Shown: in pieces, positions 10,020 to 20,408 of the stretch
Numbering within the stretch: position 1 is the first letter of the stretch
Layout: each line of letters starts with the position of its first letter
Assembly (NCBI RefSeq): GCF_034064985.1
Contig: NZ_CP139249.1
Coordinates: 1,612,001-1,676,000 of the forward strand
Direction: 5' to 3'
DNA length: 64,000 nucleotides
Source of the DNA: Acinetobacter pittii
GTDB taxonomy: Bacteria; Pseudomonadota; Gammaproteobacteria; Pseudomonadales; Moraxellaceae
Notes under the pieces: generated by a model
Database searches by the model: none
What the model was told of the DNA's origin: nothing
What the model saw: only the letters and a program-made list of their open reading frames with translations
Made by a program: the position numbers and the translations under genes

Positions 10020-10209
10020 CCTAGCTCTCCAAAAATTAATCTGGTATTTATTTGCTGATATTTATGTGGTTATGACAGTCCAGTAAGTGCTATCTGATTG
10101 TCGCTAAAATTAAAAAAATTAAAATTACCAAGCATGAAATGGTTTTGTAAGCTTGGACATCCTGTCATACTACTGCCCAAGTATAGATTCAAAAATTGAG
10201 GTAATGCAC

Positions 10210-11259
10210 GTGATTTCTGTCGGAATTGTTGGTGGAACGGGTTATACAGGCGTTGAACTATTACGTATTTTATTACGACATCCTAAAGCGCAGGTTCGAG
10301 TTCTGACTTCACGTACAGAAGCGGGCAAACCAGTTGCAGATATGTTCCCTAATTTACGTGGACATACTGATCTTCAATTTTCAGATTTAAACATTGATGC
10401 ATTAAAAGAATGTGATGTTGTATTTTTTGCAACTCCACATGGCGTTGCGATGCAGCATGCCAAAGATTTGATTGCAGCTGGAACTAAAGTTATTGATTTA
10501 GCAGCAGACTTTCGCTTACAAAATCTTGAACAGTTTGAAAAATGGTATGGCATGGAGCATGCTTGTCCAGATGTATTAAAAGATTCTGTATATGGTCTAA
10601 CTGAGTTAAACCGTGAAAAAGTTAAACAAGCTCAAGTTATTGGTAACCCTGGTTGCTACCCGACGACTGTTCAATTAGGTTTGGCGCCATTATTAAAATC
10701 AGCACAAGCACTGATTGAAACAAAAAATATTATTATTGATGCGAAATCTGGTGTTTCTGGTGCTGGCCGTAAAGCAAGCTTAGGCATGATTTATAGTGAA
10801 AATGCAGATAACTTTAAAGCATATGGCGTTGCAGGCCATCGCCATCATCCGGAAATTGTAGAAGCACTAGAAAATATTGCAGGACAAAAAGGTGGGTTTG
10901 AAGGACTCTTGTTTGTTCCGCATTTAGTACCGATGATTCGCGGTATGTTGAGTACAATTTATGTAGATTTAACGGAAGCGGGTAAGCAGACAGACTTACA
11001 AGCTTTATATGAAAACTTCTACGCTAATGAAAAATTCGTAGATGTCATGCCTGCGAATAGTTCACCTGAAACACGTAGTGTACGCGGTGCAAATGAGCTT
11101 CGTATTGCTTTGTATAAACCACAACCAAATAAACTGATTATTTTGGCAGCTCAAGATAACCTTGTAAAAGGTGCATCGGGTCAGGCTGTACAAAATATGA
11201 ACCTTATGTTTGGCTTTAGTGAAGATGAAGGCTTACAAGGGATTGGTTTATTACCATAA
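10210..11259 (+). CDS. argC: N-acetyl-gamma-glutamyl-phosphate reductase
   Basis: NADPH-dependent reductase, third step of arginine biosynthesis. The 349-aa protein shows the Rossmann motif [15 protein letters not shown], the active-site Cys in GNPGCYPT, and the His-containing [12 protein letters not shown] 10210 is chosen because GAGG (10198-10201) is 8 bases upstream, whereas ATG 10204 is only 2 bases from it. A strong UUCG hairpin follows the stop. Confidence 0.9.
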   Translation: MISVGIVGGTGYTGVELLRILLRHPKAQVRVLTSRTEAGKPVADMFPNLRGHTDLQFSDLNIDALKECDVVFFATPHGVAMQHAKDLIAAGTKVIDLAADFRLQNLEQFEKWYGMEHACPDVLKDSVYGLTELNREKVKQAQVIGNPGCYPTTVQLGLAPLLKSAQALIETKNIIIDAKSGVSGAGRKASLGMIYSENADNFKAYGVAGHRHHPEIVEALENIAGQKGGFEGLLFVPHLVPMIRGMLSTIYVDLTEAGKQTDLQALYENFYANEKFVDVMPANSSPETRSVRGANELRIALYKPQPNKLIILAAQDNLVKGASGQAVQNMNLMFGFSEDEGLQGIGLLP

Positions 11260-11277
11260 AAAACTCTTTTTTGCTTC

Positions 11278-11309
11278 ACACACATTTAAATTTCGATTTA
11301 AATGTGTGT
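11278..11309 (+). other. Perfect 14-bp hairpin with TTCG loop after argC
   Basis: ACACACATTTAAAT and its exact complement flank a TTCG tetraloop. There is no T-run behind it; the next bases are TTGACT. It may stabilise the argC mRNA end or act as a weak terminator. Confidence 0.6.
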
Positions 11310-11340
11310 CTTGACTCTGATCTTGAACACTGAGATGACG

Positions 11341-12093
11341 ATGCAAAACTCTGGACAGACGACTTCGGCAGAAAGTTCGTTGCAAAAGAAAAATTTTTTA
11401 AACACCAATAAACCTTTGTTTATTGGTGCTGCCATTTTAATGAGTGGTTGTTTTGCGCTCGGCTATACAATTGGGCACCGTCAAGGTTTAACTGTTGTTG
11501 GTTACGATGCAGATGCGGAGCAATTGGTTGAAGTAGTGCAAAAGCAAAAAACAGCTTTAGATGCAGTTAACAAAAGCTTAAACGCGGCAGTACAAGAGCG
11601 TGATGTGGCTGTGACCAATGCAAATGATCTGTTTGAAGCGCTTAATCAAGCGAACGCCGATAAGACTCAGCAAGAAGGTATGAGTAATATCTACCGTGAA
11701 ATTTTGAGACAGCGCGGTGGTTTAAGCTTAACGATTCAAAATTTAGCCATTAAGCCTTTACCTGAAAATGCTTATGAATATCAGCTAGATTTAGTACAGG
11801 TAAGTCCAAGTAAGCGTCGTGCTTTAGGATCGGTTGAAATAAGATTGATCAAAGATACTGAAGTTTTAGTCGTACCGCTTGAAGCGAAGAACTTCAACTT
11901 TACTGACTTTGAACGTTTAACAGGTCGCTGGACAATGCCTAAAGGTTTTACGCCTCAATTTATTGAAGTGCGTTTAACAGGTGGCTCTGAAACACCAGTT
12001 ATTAAACGTTTTAGTTGGCAGCGTGGTAAACCTGTCGAAACATCTTCTGCTTTTGTAGCAGAAATTCCTCAAGCTGAAGCAAATTCACAATAG
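11341..12093 (+). CDS. Single-pass membrane protein with coiled coil (DUF6776-like)
   Basis: About 250 aa. One transmembrane helix at residues about 25-45 (PLFIGAAILMSGCFALGYTIGH) is followed by a coiled coil at about 60-115 (VEVVQKQKTALDAVNKS...). A C-terminal beta-rich domain of about 120 residues follows, likely periplasmic. ATG 11341 has GAG at 11332-11334; an in-frame ATG at 11335 is possible. In Pseudomonas a protein of this type sits next to argC, matching this neighbourhood, so I suggest DUF6776. Function is unknown. Confidence 0.7.
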   Translation: MQNSGQTTSAESSLQKKNFLNTNKPLFIGAAILMSGCFALGYTIGHRQGLTVVGYDADAEQLVEVVQKQKTALDAVNKSLNAAVQERDVAVTNANDLFEALNQANADKTQQEGMSNIYREILRQRGGLSLTIQNLAIKPLPENAYEYQLDLVQVSPSKRRALGSVEIRLIKDTEVLVVPLEAKNFNFTDFERLTGRWTMPKGFTPQFIEVRLTGGSETPVIKRFSWQRGKPVETSSAFVAEIPQAEANSQ

Positions 12094-12102
12094 TAACATC
12101 CT

Positions 12103-12516
12103 ATGCGAACAAATAAGCGTCAAACAAACTTAAAAGATATCAAGGCTTCTTTTCAGCAGTCTGGCTATGTCGATTGGCATTTCCATCCACGCTTAAGTGA
12201 TTCGCAAAACGAAGATCATGACGGAGAGGTTGTTGTACAGACAGCCCCTCCAGAACTCAAGCGTCCCCCATTATATGCAGTCGTATTAATGAATGACGAT
12301 TACACCCCAATGGACTTTGTAATTGAAATTTTACAACAATACTTTGCAATGAATCTTGACCAAGCAACTCAAGTAATGCTAACAGTACACTATGAAGGTA
12401 AAGGTATTGCCGGAGTATATCCAAGAGACATCGCGGAAACTAAGGCAAACCTTGTTAATAATTACGCTCGATCGCAAGGTCATCCATTACTTTGCCAGAT
12501 TGAGCCTAAAGCATAA
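12103..12516 (+). CDS. clpS: ATP-dependent Clp protease adaptor
   Basis: Adaptor that delivers N-end-rule substrates to ClpAP. 137 aa, longer than E. coli ClpS (106) through a charged N-terminal extension. The core has [19 protein letters not shown], which carries the N-degron-binding NDD loop, and [23 protein letters not shown]. It lies 9 bp before clpA, the usual operon. The Shine-Dalgarno is weak. Confidence 0.92.
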   Translation: MRTNKRQTNLKDIKASFQQSGYVDWHFHPRLSDSQNEDHDGEVVVQTAPPELKRPPLYAVVLMNDDYTPMDFVIEILQQYFAMNLDQATQVMLTVHYEGKGIAGVYPRDIAETKANLVNNYARSQGHPLLCQIEPKA

Positions 12517-12525
12517 GGGGGTTAC

Positions 12526-14802
12526 ATGCTCAGTCGTCAATTAGAAGTATCATTACGTTTGGCTGTTAGCATGGCTCGTCAAAAGAGACATGAGTTTCTT
12601 ACAGTCGAACACTTATTATTAGCATTACTCGACAACGATTCAGCCGTGAATGCACTCAAAGCATGTGGGGCTGATATAGTTTCTTTGCGTAAAGAATTAG
12701 AAGAATATGTAGAACAACATACTCCTAAGCTTGGCGAAAATAGCGAGCAAGCTCCACATCCAACAGAAAGTTTTGACCGCATTTTGCAACGTGCTATTTT
12801 CCATGTGCAATCAAGTGGCGGCGATCGTACTGTTGAAGGTGCGGATGTTTTGGTCGCAATGTACTCAGAGCGTGATTCTTTTGCTGTGTATTTACTTAAA
12901 CGTCATCAAATCAATCGCTTGACATTAACTCAATACTTGTCTCATGGGACACGTAAAGACGAAGTTCAAGTTGAAGAAGAAGTTGAAGATATTGAAGGTG
13001 AAACTAGCGCAGGCAATGCAGGGCCATTAGAGCTTTATACGCTGAACTTAAATGTTGAAGCGCAAAAAGGCAAAACTGACCCACTGATTGGTCGTGAAAA
13101 AGAAATTGAGCGTACAGCACAAATTCTGTGCCGCCGTCGCAAAAATAACCCATTACTTGTAGGCGACCCGGGCGTTGGTAAAACCTCGATTGCTGAAGGT
13201 CTGGCATGGTTAATTGTGAATGGTAAAGCACCTAAACCTTTAAGTCAGGCTGAAATCTATAGTCTGGACATTGGTGCATTGGTTGCTGGAACGAAATATC
13301 GTGGTGACTTTGAAAAACGTTTAAAACAACTGCTTAATGCATTGAAGAAAAATCCAAATGCGATTTTATTCATTGATGAGATTCATATGATCATTGGTGC
13401 AGGCTCAAGTATGGGTAGCACGATGGATGCTTCAAATCTCATTAAGCCAGCTTTAGCTAATGGTACTTTACGTTGTATTGGTTCAACGACTTTCCAAGAA
13501 TATCGTCAGGTTTTTGAAAAAGACCATGCGTTATCACGTCGTTTCCAAAAAATTGATGTTAATGAGCCAAGTATTTCGGAAACGATTGATATTTTGCGTG
13601 GATTGAAAACTAAGTTTGAAGATTTCCACCATGTACAGTATGACGATAAGGCCTTGGTATCAGCTGTAGAACTTTCTGCTAAGTTCATTAATGATCGCTT
13701 CTTGCCAGATAAAGCAATTGATGTCATTGATGAGGCAGGTGCTCAACGACGTTTGAAAGCTGAAAGTGATGATAGCTTGATTACCGTAGAGAATATCGAA
13801 GATATCGTTTCTAAGATTGCTCGTATTCCGCCAAAAACTGTGTCTAAAGATGATAAGTCAGTGCTTGAAAATCTTGAGCGTGATTTGAAACGTGTGGTGT
13901 TTGGTCAAGATGAAGCAATCACTGCATTAGGTTCCGCAATTAAGTTATCTCGTGCTGGATTGAAATCGCCAGATAAACCAGTGGGTAGTTTTGTTTTTGC
14001 AGGCCCAACTGGGGTGGGTAAAACTGAGGTTACTAAGCAGCTGGCGAAACTGTTAGGTGTGGAGCTGGTACGTTTCGATATGTCCGAATATATGGAACGT
14101 CATGCAGTTTCACGTTTAATTGGTGCACCTCCAGGGTATGTGGGTTATGACCAGGGGGGGTTGCTCACTGATGCGATTCATAAAAATCCGCATTGTGTCT
14201 TGTTGCTTGATGAAATAGAGAAAGCACATCCAGATGTGTTTAATCTCTTGCTACAAATCATGGACCATGGCGCTTTAACGGATAACAATGGACGCAAGTC
14301 AGACTTTAGAAATGTGATTATTGTTTTGACTACGAATATTGGCGCGGAAAGTATTTCTCGTGCGAGCATTGGTTTCACGGAACAAGATCATAGTTCTGAT
14401 AACCAAGAGGCGATGAAACGTGCTTTCTCACCAGAATTCCGTAACCGTCTAGATGGCGTTATTCAATTCAAAGCATTACCAACTACTGTGATTGAGTCTG
14501 TAGTCGACAAATTCTTAACAGAATTGCAAGCACAATTAGATGAAAAACAAGTTGTTCTTGATGTCGATCAAAGTGCACGAGATTGGTTGGCAACAAACGG
14601 TTATGATCGTTTAATGGGTGCTCGTCCAATGCAACGTCTCATTCAAGAGCACTTGAAGAAACCACTCGCTGAAATGATTCTGTTTGGTGAACTTGCAGAT
14701 CATGGTGGTAATGTGGCTGTATCAGTGAAAAAAGAAGATGGCAAAGCTGTCGGCTTAAAACTTGAAGTGTTTGAAGATCATCATACGGCAGAACCTGCGT
14801 AA
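12526..14802 (+). CDS. clpA: Clp protease ATP-binding subunit
   Basis: AAA+ unfoldase of the ClpAP protease, 758 aa as in E. coli. In order: N-domain with two Clp repeats (about 1-145), D1 with Walker A GDPGVGKTS and Walker B AILFIDEIHMI, then D2 with Walker A GPTGVGKTE, Walker B CVLLLDEIEKAH and pore motif GYVGYD. A ClpP-docking IGF-type loop lies near residue 610 (ASIGFTEQDH). A strong AAGGGGG ribosome site precedes ATG 12526. Follows clpS. Confidence 0.95.
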   Translation: MLSRQLEVSLRLAVSMARQKRHEFLTVEHLLLALLDNDSAVNALKACGADIVSLRKELEEYVEQHTPKLGENSEQAPHPTESFDRILQRAIFHVQSSGGDRTVEGADVLVAMYSERDSFAVYLLKRHQINRLTLTQYLSHGTRKDEVQVEEEVEDIEGETSAGNAGPLELYTLNLNVEAQKGKTDPLIGREKEIERTAQILCRRRKNNPLLVGDPGVGKTSIAEGLAWLIVNGKAPKPLSQAEIYSLDIGALVAGTKYRGDFEKRLKQLLNALKKNPNAILFIDEIHMIIGAGSSMGSTMDASNLIKPALANGTLRCIGSTTFQEYRQVFEKDHALSRRFQKIDVNEPSISETIDILRGLKTKFEDFHHVQYDDKALVSAVELSAKFINDRFLPDKAIDVIDEAGAQRRLKAESDDSLITVENIEDIVSKIARIPPKTVSKDDKSVLENLERDLKRVVFGQDEAITALGSAIKLSRAGLKSPDKPVGSFVFAGPTGVGKTEVTKQLAKLLGVELVRFDMSEYMERHAVSRLIGAPPGYVGYDQGGLLTDAIHKNPHCVLLLDEIEKAHPDVFNLLLQIMDHGALTDNNGRKSDFRNVIIVLTTNIGAESISRASIGFTEQDHSSDNQEAMKRAFSPEFRNRLDGVIQFKALPTTVIESVVDKFLTELQAQLDEKQVVLDVDQSARDWLATNGYDRLMGARPMQRLIQEHLKKPLAEMILFGELADHGGNVAVSVKKEDGKAVGLKLEVFEDHHTAEPA

Positions 14803-14805
14803 ATT

Positions 14806-15168
14806 ATGTTAATTGATAGTCTTGCTATAACCCGAATACTCAGTGTATTCGGGTTATTTATTATCACAGCAATTGCTGAAATTCTGGGTTGTTATTTTCC
14901 TTATCTGATTTTAAAAGAAGGTAAGTCAGCTTGGTTGTGGATACCTACAGCCTTAAGTCTAGCTATCTTTGTATGGCTACTGACCTTACATCCAGCAGCT
15001 TCTGGGCGCATTTATGCTGCATATGGTGGTATCTATATTTTTACTGCGCTTATGTGGCTACGCTTTGTTGATCAGGTCGGGTTAACCAGATGGGATCTAT
15101 TAGGTGGTCTAATTGTACTTTGTGGAGCGAGCTTAATTATTTTGCAGCCTCAAGGGTTGATTCGCTAA
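14806..15168 (+). CDS. ynfA: Small membrane protein of the YnfA family (UPF0060)
   Basis: 120 aa, four predicted transmembrane helices, related to the SMR transporter fold. The core [28 protein letters not shown] is diagnostic (key run HPAASGR.YAAYGG). The N-terminus is about 10 residues longer than E. coli YnfA (108 aa). Those first codons contain a terminator-like hairpin, and there is no clear ribosome site before ATG 14806, so the true start is uncertain. It begins 3 bp after clpA. Role unproven; some homologues are reported to export drugs. Confidence 0.8.
   Translation: MLIDSLAITRILSVFGLFIITAIAEILGCYFPYLILKEGKSAWLWIPTALSLAIFVWLLTLHPAASGRIYAAYGGIYIFTALMWLRFVDQVGLTRWDLLGGLIVLCGASLIILQPQGLIR
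14827..14857 (+). terminator. Terminator-like hairpin inside the ynfA 5' end
   Basis: A perfect 13-bp stem (ATAACCCGAATAC / GTATTCGGGTTAT) with a 5-base loop, followed by an AT-rich run, 25 bp after the clpA stop. It looks like the clpA terminator although it lies in the first codons of ynfA. Confidence 0.5.
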
Positions 15169-15225
15169 TAGGTAATTGAATCAAATCTTAAGCGAGAAAA
15201 TAAGAAGTTTTTTCAAAAAAAAGAC

Positions 15226-15254
15226 TTGTCAAACTCATCAACAATGCGTATTTT
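15226..15254 (+). promoter_or_regulatory. Predicted sigma-70 promoter of the aroG leader
   Basis: TTGTCA (15226-15231), 17-base spacer, TATTTT (15249-15254). Transcription would start near 15261, about 30 bases before the first leader ORF and about 330 before aroG. Confidence 0.6.
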
Positions 15255-15290
15255 AGATTCAAGGAACATTTTTTAATATTTGAGATAAAG

Positions 15291-15347
15291 ATGTTAAATC
15301 TATCTGTGAACACTAACGCTTACTATTACTTTTGGCAATTTAGATAG
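15291..15347 (+). CDS. Aromatic leader peptide 1 (attenuation)
   Basis: An 18-codon ORF reads MLNLSVNTNAYYYFWQFR, then TAG. Three Tyr, one Phe, one Trp, Gln and another Phe codon are clustered just before the stop, and the attenuator follows. GAG at 15282-15284 lies 6 bases before the ATG. This is the classic arrangement for ribosome stalling when charged aromatic tRNAs are scarce. The peptide itself is unlikely to have a function. Confidence 0.75.
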   Translation: MLNLSVNTNAYYYFWQFR

Positions 15348-15425
15348 TTGCCTGAGCGTATTCGGGCATGAGAAAGTTGCCCATCACAGTTAATACCTGA
15401 TCGGCAACCCCGATCAGGTTTTTTT
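15334..15425 (+). promoter_or_regulatory. Transcription attenuator of the DAHP synthase gene
   Basis: The end of leader 1 can pair in alternative ways. GGCAA (15334-15338) pairs with TTGCC (15348-15352). GCCTGA (15350-15355) pairs with TCGGGC (15362-15367). GGGCA (15364-15368) pairs with TGCCC (15378-15382). GTTGCC (15376-15381, and again 15347-15352) can pair with GGCAAC (15403-15408) inside the terminator. The terminator itself is CCTGATCGG/CCGATCAGG (15396-15418) plus seven T's. The layout fits attenuation by a stalled ribosome; no folding was computed. Confidence 0.75.
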
Positions 15426-15458
15426 ATGCTTTATCTTTTTTGAATCGAGGAACTTAAA

Positions 15459-15551
15459 ATGAACAACATGACTTATTCGTACTTTAGCAACTTTTATTGG
15501 TTTTACTTTTGCTTACCTTTACCAACGAATAGATCCAAAACGCTCAAATAA
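15459..15551 (+). CDS. Aromatic leader peptide 2
   Basis: A second short ORF of 30 codons lies after the attenuator. Residues 6-17 read YSYFSNFYWFYF, so ten of twelve are Tyr, Phe or Trp; the tail is Pro/Lys-containing. GAGGAA at 15447-15452 is well spaced for ATG 15459. The stop TAA is 41 bases before the aroG start. Such a concentration of aromatic codons with a good ribosome site is unlikely by chance. It could sense aromatic tRNA charging at the translation step or through Rho. Confidence 0.7.
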   Translation: MNNMTYSYFSNFYWFYFCLPLPTNRSKTLK

Positions 15552-15557
15552 ATGATC

Positions 15558-15578
15558 GGACTGAGTAGATTGCAGTCC
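15558..15578 (+). promoter_or_regulatory. Hairpin just before the aroG ribosome-binding site
   Basis: GGACTG and CAGTCC form a 6-bp stem ending two bases before AAGGA (15580-15584). There is no T-run, so it is not an intrinsic terminator. It could modulate aroG translation depending on where the ribosome stops in leader 2. Confidence 0.45.
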
Positions 15579-15592
15579 CAAGGAAAAAACCA

Positions 15593-16648
15593 ATGAATGC
15601 CCTAAATACTTTACTGACTCAAACGAATACAAAAGAAACACCAGTTAGTTTACCTATCCAGTTAAAAGCGAAATATCCGCTTGCACACACTTTCGCATGT
15701 CAAATTGCCGAACACCGCCAAATTATTCAAAATATTCTTAACGGCAACGATCAACGTCTAATGGTAATTACAGGGCCTTGTTCAATTCATGATCCCGTTG
15801 CAGTACTTGAATACGCTGAAAAACTGCAAAAATTACAAGAAAAAGTTAAAGATCAGATTTTTATCGTGATGCGTACATACATTGAAAAACCACGTACCAC
15901 TGTTGGTTGGAAGGGGTTCATGTATGATCCAAATTTAGATGGTTCATCAAATTTACAACTTGGTTTAGAAAAGTCTCGTGAACTGTACCTACAAATTATT
16001 GAAAAGGGTTTGCCAATTGCGAGTGAAATTTTAAGCCCAATGGCAACTGGCTATTTTGATGATTTATTGGCTTGGGGGGCAATTGGTGCTCGTACAAGCG
16101 AATCTCAGATTCACCGTGAGATCTCAAGTCATATGCCATATAGTATTGGGTTCAAGAATGGTACTGATGGTTCTATTCAGATTGCATTAGATGCGATTCA
16201 GTCCGCGCAAAATGAACATCAATTTTTAGGAATGAATCAACAAGGCTTGCCTTCAGTGATTCAGAGTGCTGGAAACCCATTACCGCACTTGATCTTGCGT
16301 GGTGCGAATCATGGGCCAAATTACGATTTAGCTTCAATTCAGGCGATACGCGAAAAGTACAAACAAAATCTACCGGCACTGGTGATTGATTGTAGTCATG
16401 GTAACAGTGGGAAAGATCCGTTGCGTCAGCCAGAAGTTTTACAGCAAATCGTTGCTGAACGTTTAAAAACACAAGTTCGAGGTGTCATGATTGAAAGTCA
16501 TTTGGTTGATGGTAACCAAAAGATTTCTTGTGATATGACTTATGGTCAGTCAGTAACTGATGGTTGTTTAGGGTGGGAAAAAACAGAGCAGCTTTTGTTA
16601 AGTGTCTCGGAGCAATTAAAAGCAAAAGAATTAGCTCATTCCGCTTAA
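15593..16648 (+). CDS. aroG: 3-deoxy-7-phosphoheptulonate (DAHP) synthase, class I
   Basis: Condenses phosphoenolpyruvate and erythrose 4-phosphate, the entry step of the shikimate pathway. 351 aa, the size of E. coli AroF/G/H. Diagnostic motifs are ITGPCSIHDP, MRTYIEKPRTTVGWKG, GARTSESQIHRE, GFKNGTDG, LRGANHGPNYD, DCSHGNSGKDP (metal site) and TYGQSVTDGCLGWE. AAGGA lies 8 bases before ATG. Which isoform (Tyr-, Phe- or Trp-sensitive) cannot be told by eye, so the symbol is provisional. The two leader ORFs with Tyr, Phe and Trp codons indicate control by aromatic amino acid supply. Confidence 0.92.
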   Translation: MNALNTLLTQTNTKETPVSLPIQLKAKYPLAHTFACQIAEHRQIIQNILNGNDQRLMVITGPCSIHDPVAVLEYAEKLQKLQEKVKDQIFIVMRTYIEKPRTTVGWKGFMYDPNLDGSSNLQLGLEKSRELYLQIIEKGLPIASEILSPMATGYFDDLLAWGAIGARTSESQIHREISSHMPYSIGFKNGTDGSIQIALDAIQSAQNEHQFLGMNQQGLPSVIQSAGNPLPHLILRGANHGPNYDLASIQAIREKYKQNLPALVIDCSHGNSGKDPLRQPEVLQQIVAERLKTQVRGVMIESHLVDGNQKISCDMTYGQSVTDGCLGWEKTEQLLLSVSEQLKAKELAHSA

Positions 16649-16665
16649 TTATTTATGGGCTTTAA

Positions 16666-16698
16666 AAAGGGATCTATAAATAGATCCCTTTATTTTTT
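16666..16698. terminator. Terminator between aroG and the convergent hydrolase
   Basis: Perfect 11-bp stem AAAGGGATCTA / TAGATCCCTTT with a TAAA loop, then T-rich sequence. It probably works in both directions, since the minus-strand gene ends at 16697. Confidence 0.8.
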
Positions 16699-17614
16699 AA
16701 GAAGCATGTTTGAGTTCGGATAGGAATGTATTGATTTCATGTCCAAACTTTTTAGGCTCGGTTAATAAAGGTGTATGGCCTGAACGTTCAAAGTATATAG
16801 CTTTTGCATGCTCAACACTATGTGCAATCAGCGTTTGCCCAGTTTCTGGATAAAGTGTCGAATTACGACCAATAAAGAAAGTGGTAGGACATGCTAACTG
16901 CTGAATTGCTTCTCGATAATCTTCATTGTGATAAAGATAATTTTCGACATACCAAAACAAGTAATCCAAACGTTGAATAGGTAATAAATATTTTTGTAGA
17001 AAAGGCTGTTTTAAAGCTGTTTTAAAAACTAGCGGACTAAATGGATTGCTACTTTGTAATTCAATAAAATCTACCCATAGACGGACTAGATCTTGTCGAT
17101 CTGGAAATGATAGCTCATAAAGATATTTGGCGTTTTTATGCTTTAGCAATAATTGATAAATATCATTTAATAGTTGTTTGAACTGGGTGTGAAGAGGGCC
17201 GAATAAACCATATTCCCAAGTTGAATCTACTGATATTTTTGGTGTCTGATCAATATGTAAATAGGCTTTTAACTGCTGTGCCAGTTGAGCGTGTTTCATG
17301 CCATGCATGGCGGTTGTCGCGCCCATTGAATAACCCATCAAGATAAAGTTATTAAGTTTTAATTGATCTATTAAATGAGCAACATCTTGCCAATGGCTAG
17401 AAATGGCATCTTGCTCGGGAATTGCACAATTTTTTGACCCACCGAAACCACGCCAGTCTGGAATAATAAACTCATATTCTTTGCGGTTTGCATAAATAAA
17501 CGGGAGCCACTGCCAACTTTGCATGCCAAGGCCAGATAAAACCAAAACAGGCTCACCACGACCAACACGGCGTACAAATAAATTTTCCCGATCGGGCATG
17601 GTGTAATACGGCAT
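16697..17614 (-). CDS. Alpha/beta hydrolase
   Basis: 305 aa. Alpha/beta hydrolase fold with nucleophile elbow GYSMGA (Ser near residue 115), oxyanion region LSGLGMQSW and the likely catalytic His in RSGHTPLLTEP. Cytoplasmic, no signal peptide. It starts 2 bp after the padR gene on the same strand, so it is co-transcribed with and probably under the PadR regulator. The substrate is unknown; the neighbouring fadH and esterase-like genes hint at acyl or ester compounds. Confidence 0.8.
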   Translation of the reverse strand: MPYYTMPDRENLFVRRVGRGEPVLVLSGLGMQSWQWLPFIYANRKEYEFIIPDWRGFGGSKNCAIPEQDAISSHWQDVAHLIDQLKLNNFILMGYSMGATTAMHGMKHAQLAQQLKAYLHIDQTPKISVDSTWEYGLFGPLHTQFKQLLNDIYQLLLKHKNAKYLYELSFPDRQDLVRLWVDFIELQSSNPFSPLVFKTALKQPFLQKYLLPIQRLDYLFWYVENYLYHNEDYREAIQQLACPTTFFIGRNSTLYPETGQTLIAHSVEHAKAIYFERSGHTPLLTEPKKFGHEINTFLSELKHAS

Positions 17615-17616
17615 GG

Positions 17617-18177
17617 CTATTCTCCAGATGAGTTATCTTGGGCAAAGCGTTTTAATTGAGGGATGACTTGTTCCAACCATTTGATCCATTCACTTTCCAT
17701 CGTAATTCCAAGTTCTAAGATCATTTTGTGGATGTATAACACACGGTCATTTAGATCATCACTGTCTTTAAAATCTTTATCATAAATACTTTGATAAAGT
17801 TTGAGCTTCTCTTGATGTAAACCAAGATGCCTTAACAGTTCAGGTAATATCTGATTATTGCTCAATTGTGCTTCTGCACGCAATCTAACCATTAAATCAT
17901 CACGAAGCTGCGCAGGTTCACTTTGTTGCGTCATCCATGAAGCCAGTTCTATACGACCTAGTTGTTCGACCTGATATGTTTTTTTTCGGCCATTATCCAT
18001 TTCATTTTCTAAAGTAGAAACCCAGCCCTTTTTAAGCATGTTGTTGAGTTCACGATAAATTTGCTGGTGAGTGGCATTCCAGAAAAAGCCCATTGAGCGG
18101 TCAAAGCGACGGGCAAGTTCAAACCCTGTACTTGGACGTTCAAGCAAGCTGGTCAATAAAACATGAGGAAGTGACAT
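17617..18177 (-). CDS. PadR-family transcriptional regulator
   Basis: 186 aa. N-terminal winged helix MSLPHVLLTSLLERPSTG.ELA..FD, with NATHQQIYRELNNMLKKGWV, is typical of PadR. A C-terminal helical dimerisation domain follows (Vir_C-like, about 95-180). The open frame extends to 18231, but that start lies inside the palindromic operator and near the predicted transcription start. ATG 18177 gives a canonical PadR N-terminus. The minus-strand promoter (TTGACT 18247-18242, 16 bases, CATAAT 18225-18220) overlaps operator 1, so autorepression is likely. Divergent from fadH. Confidence 0.85.
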   Translation of the reverse strand: MSLPHVLLTSLLERPSTGFELARRFDRSMGFFWNATHQQIYRELNNMLKKGWVSTLENEMDNGRKKTYQVEQLGRIELASWMTQQSEPAQLRDDLMVRLRAEAQLSNNQILPELLRHLGLHQEKLKLYQSIYDKDFKDSDDLNDRVLYIHKMILELGITMESEWIKWLEQVIPQLKRFAQDNSSGE

Positions 18178-18220
18178 GGCAATCCAGTTTGTAAGCAAAA
18201 GTAAAGTGTGACTCATGAGA

Positions 18221-18232
18221 TTATGCAACATG

Positions 18233-18240
<8 letters not shown>
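18221..18240. promoter_or_regulatory. PadR operator 1, perfect 20-bp palindrome
   Basis: TTATGCAACATGTTGCATAA is a perfect palindrome between padR and fadH. It covers the predicted padR -10 element and the fadH -35 element. It shares ATGCAAC-N2-GTTGCAT with operator 2. Confidence 0.75.
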
Positions 18241-20337
<2,097 letters not shown>

Positions 20338-20344
20338 ATTTTTA

Positions 20345-20372
20345 TGGGCATTTCTTTTAAACAGAAATGTCC
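20345..20372 (+). other. Stem-loop after fadH
   Basis: GGGCATTTCT and AGAAATGTCC form a 10-bp stem with one G-T wobble. The tail GTTACTTCTTT is only weakly T-rich; this is a partial terminator or an mRNA stabiliser. Confidence 0.4.
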
Positions 20373-20408
20373 GTTACTTCTTTGGTTAAATTATAGGATA
20401 TAAAAACA

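Noticed and set aside
15426..15443. Five-codon ATG-CTT-TAT-CTT-TTT ORF after the attenuator
   Set aside because: No ribosome site and overlaps the terminator tail; likely chance.
18178..18231. Longer padR start
   Set aside because: The first ATG lies within the palindromic operator and at or before the predicted transcription start.
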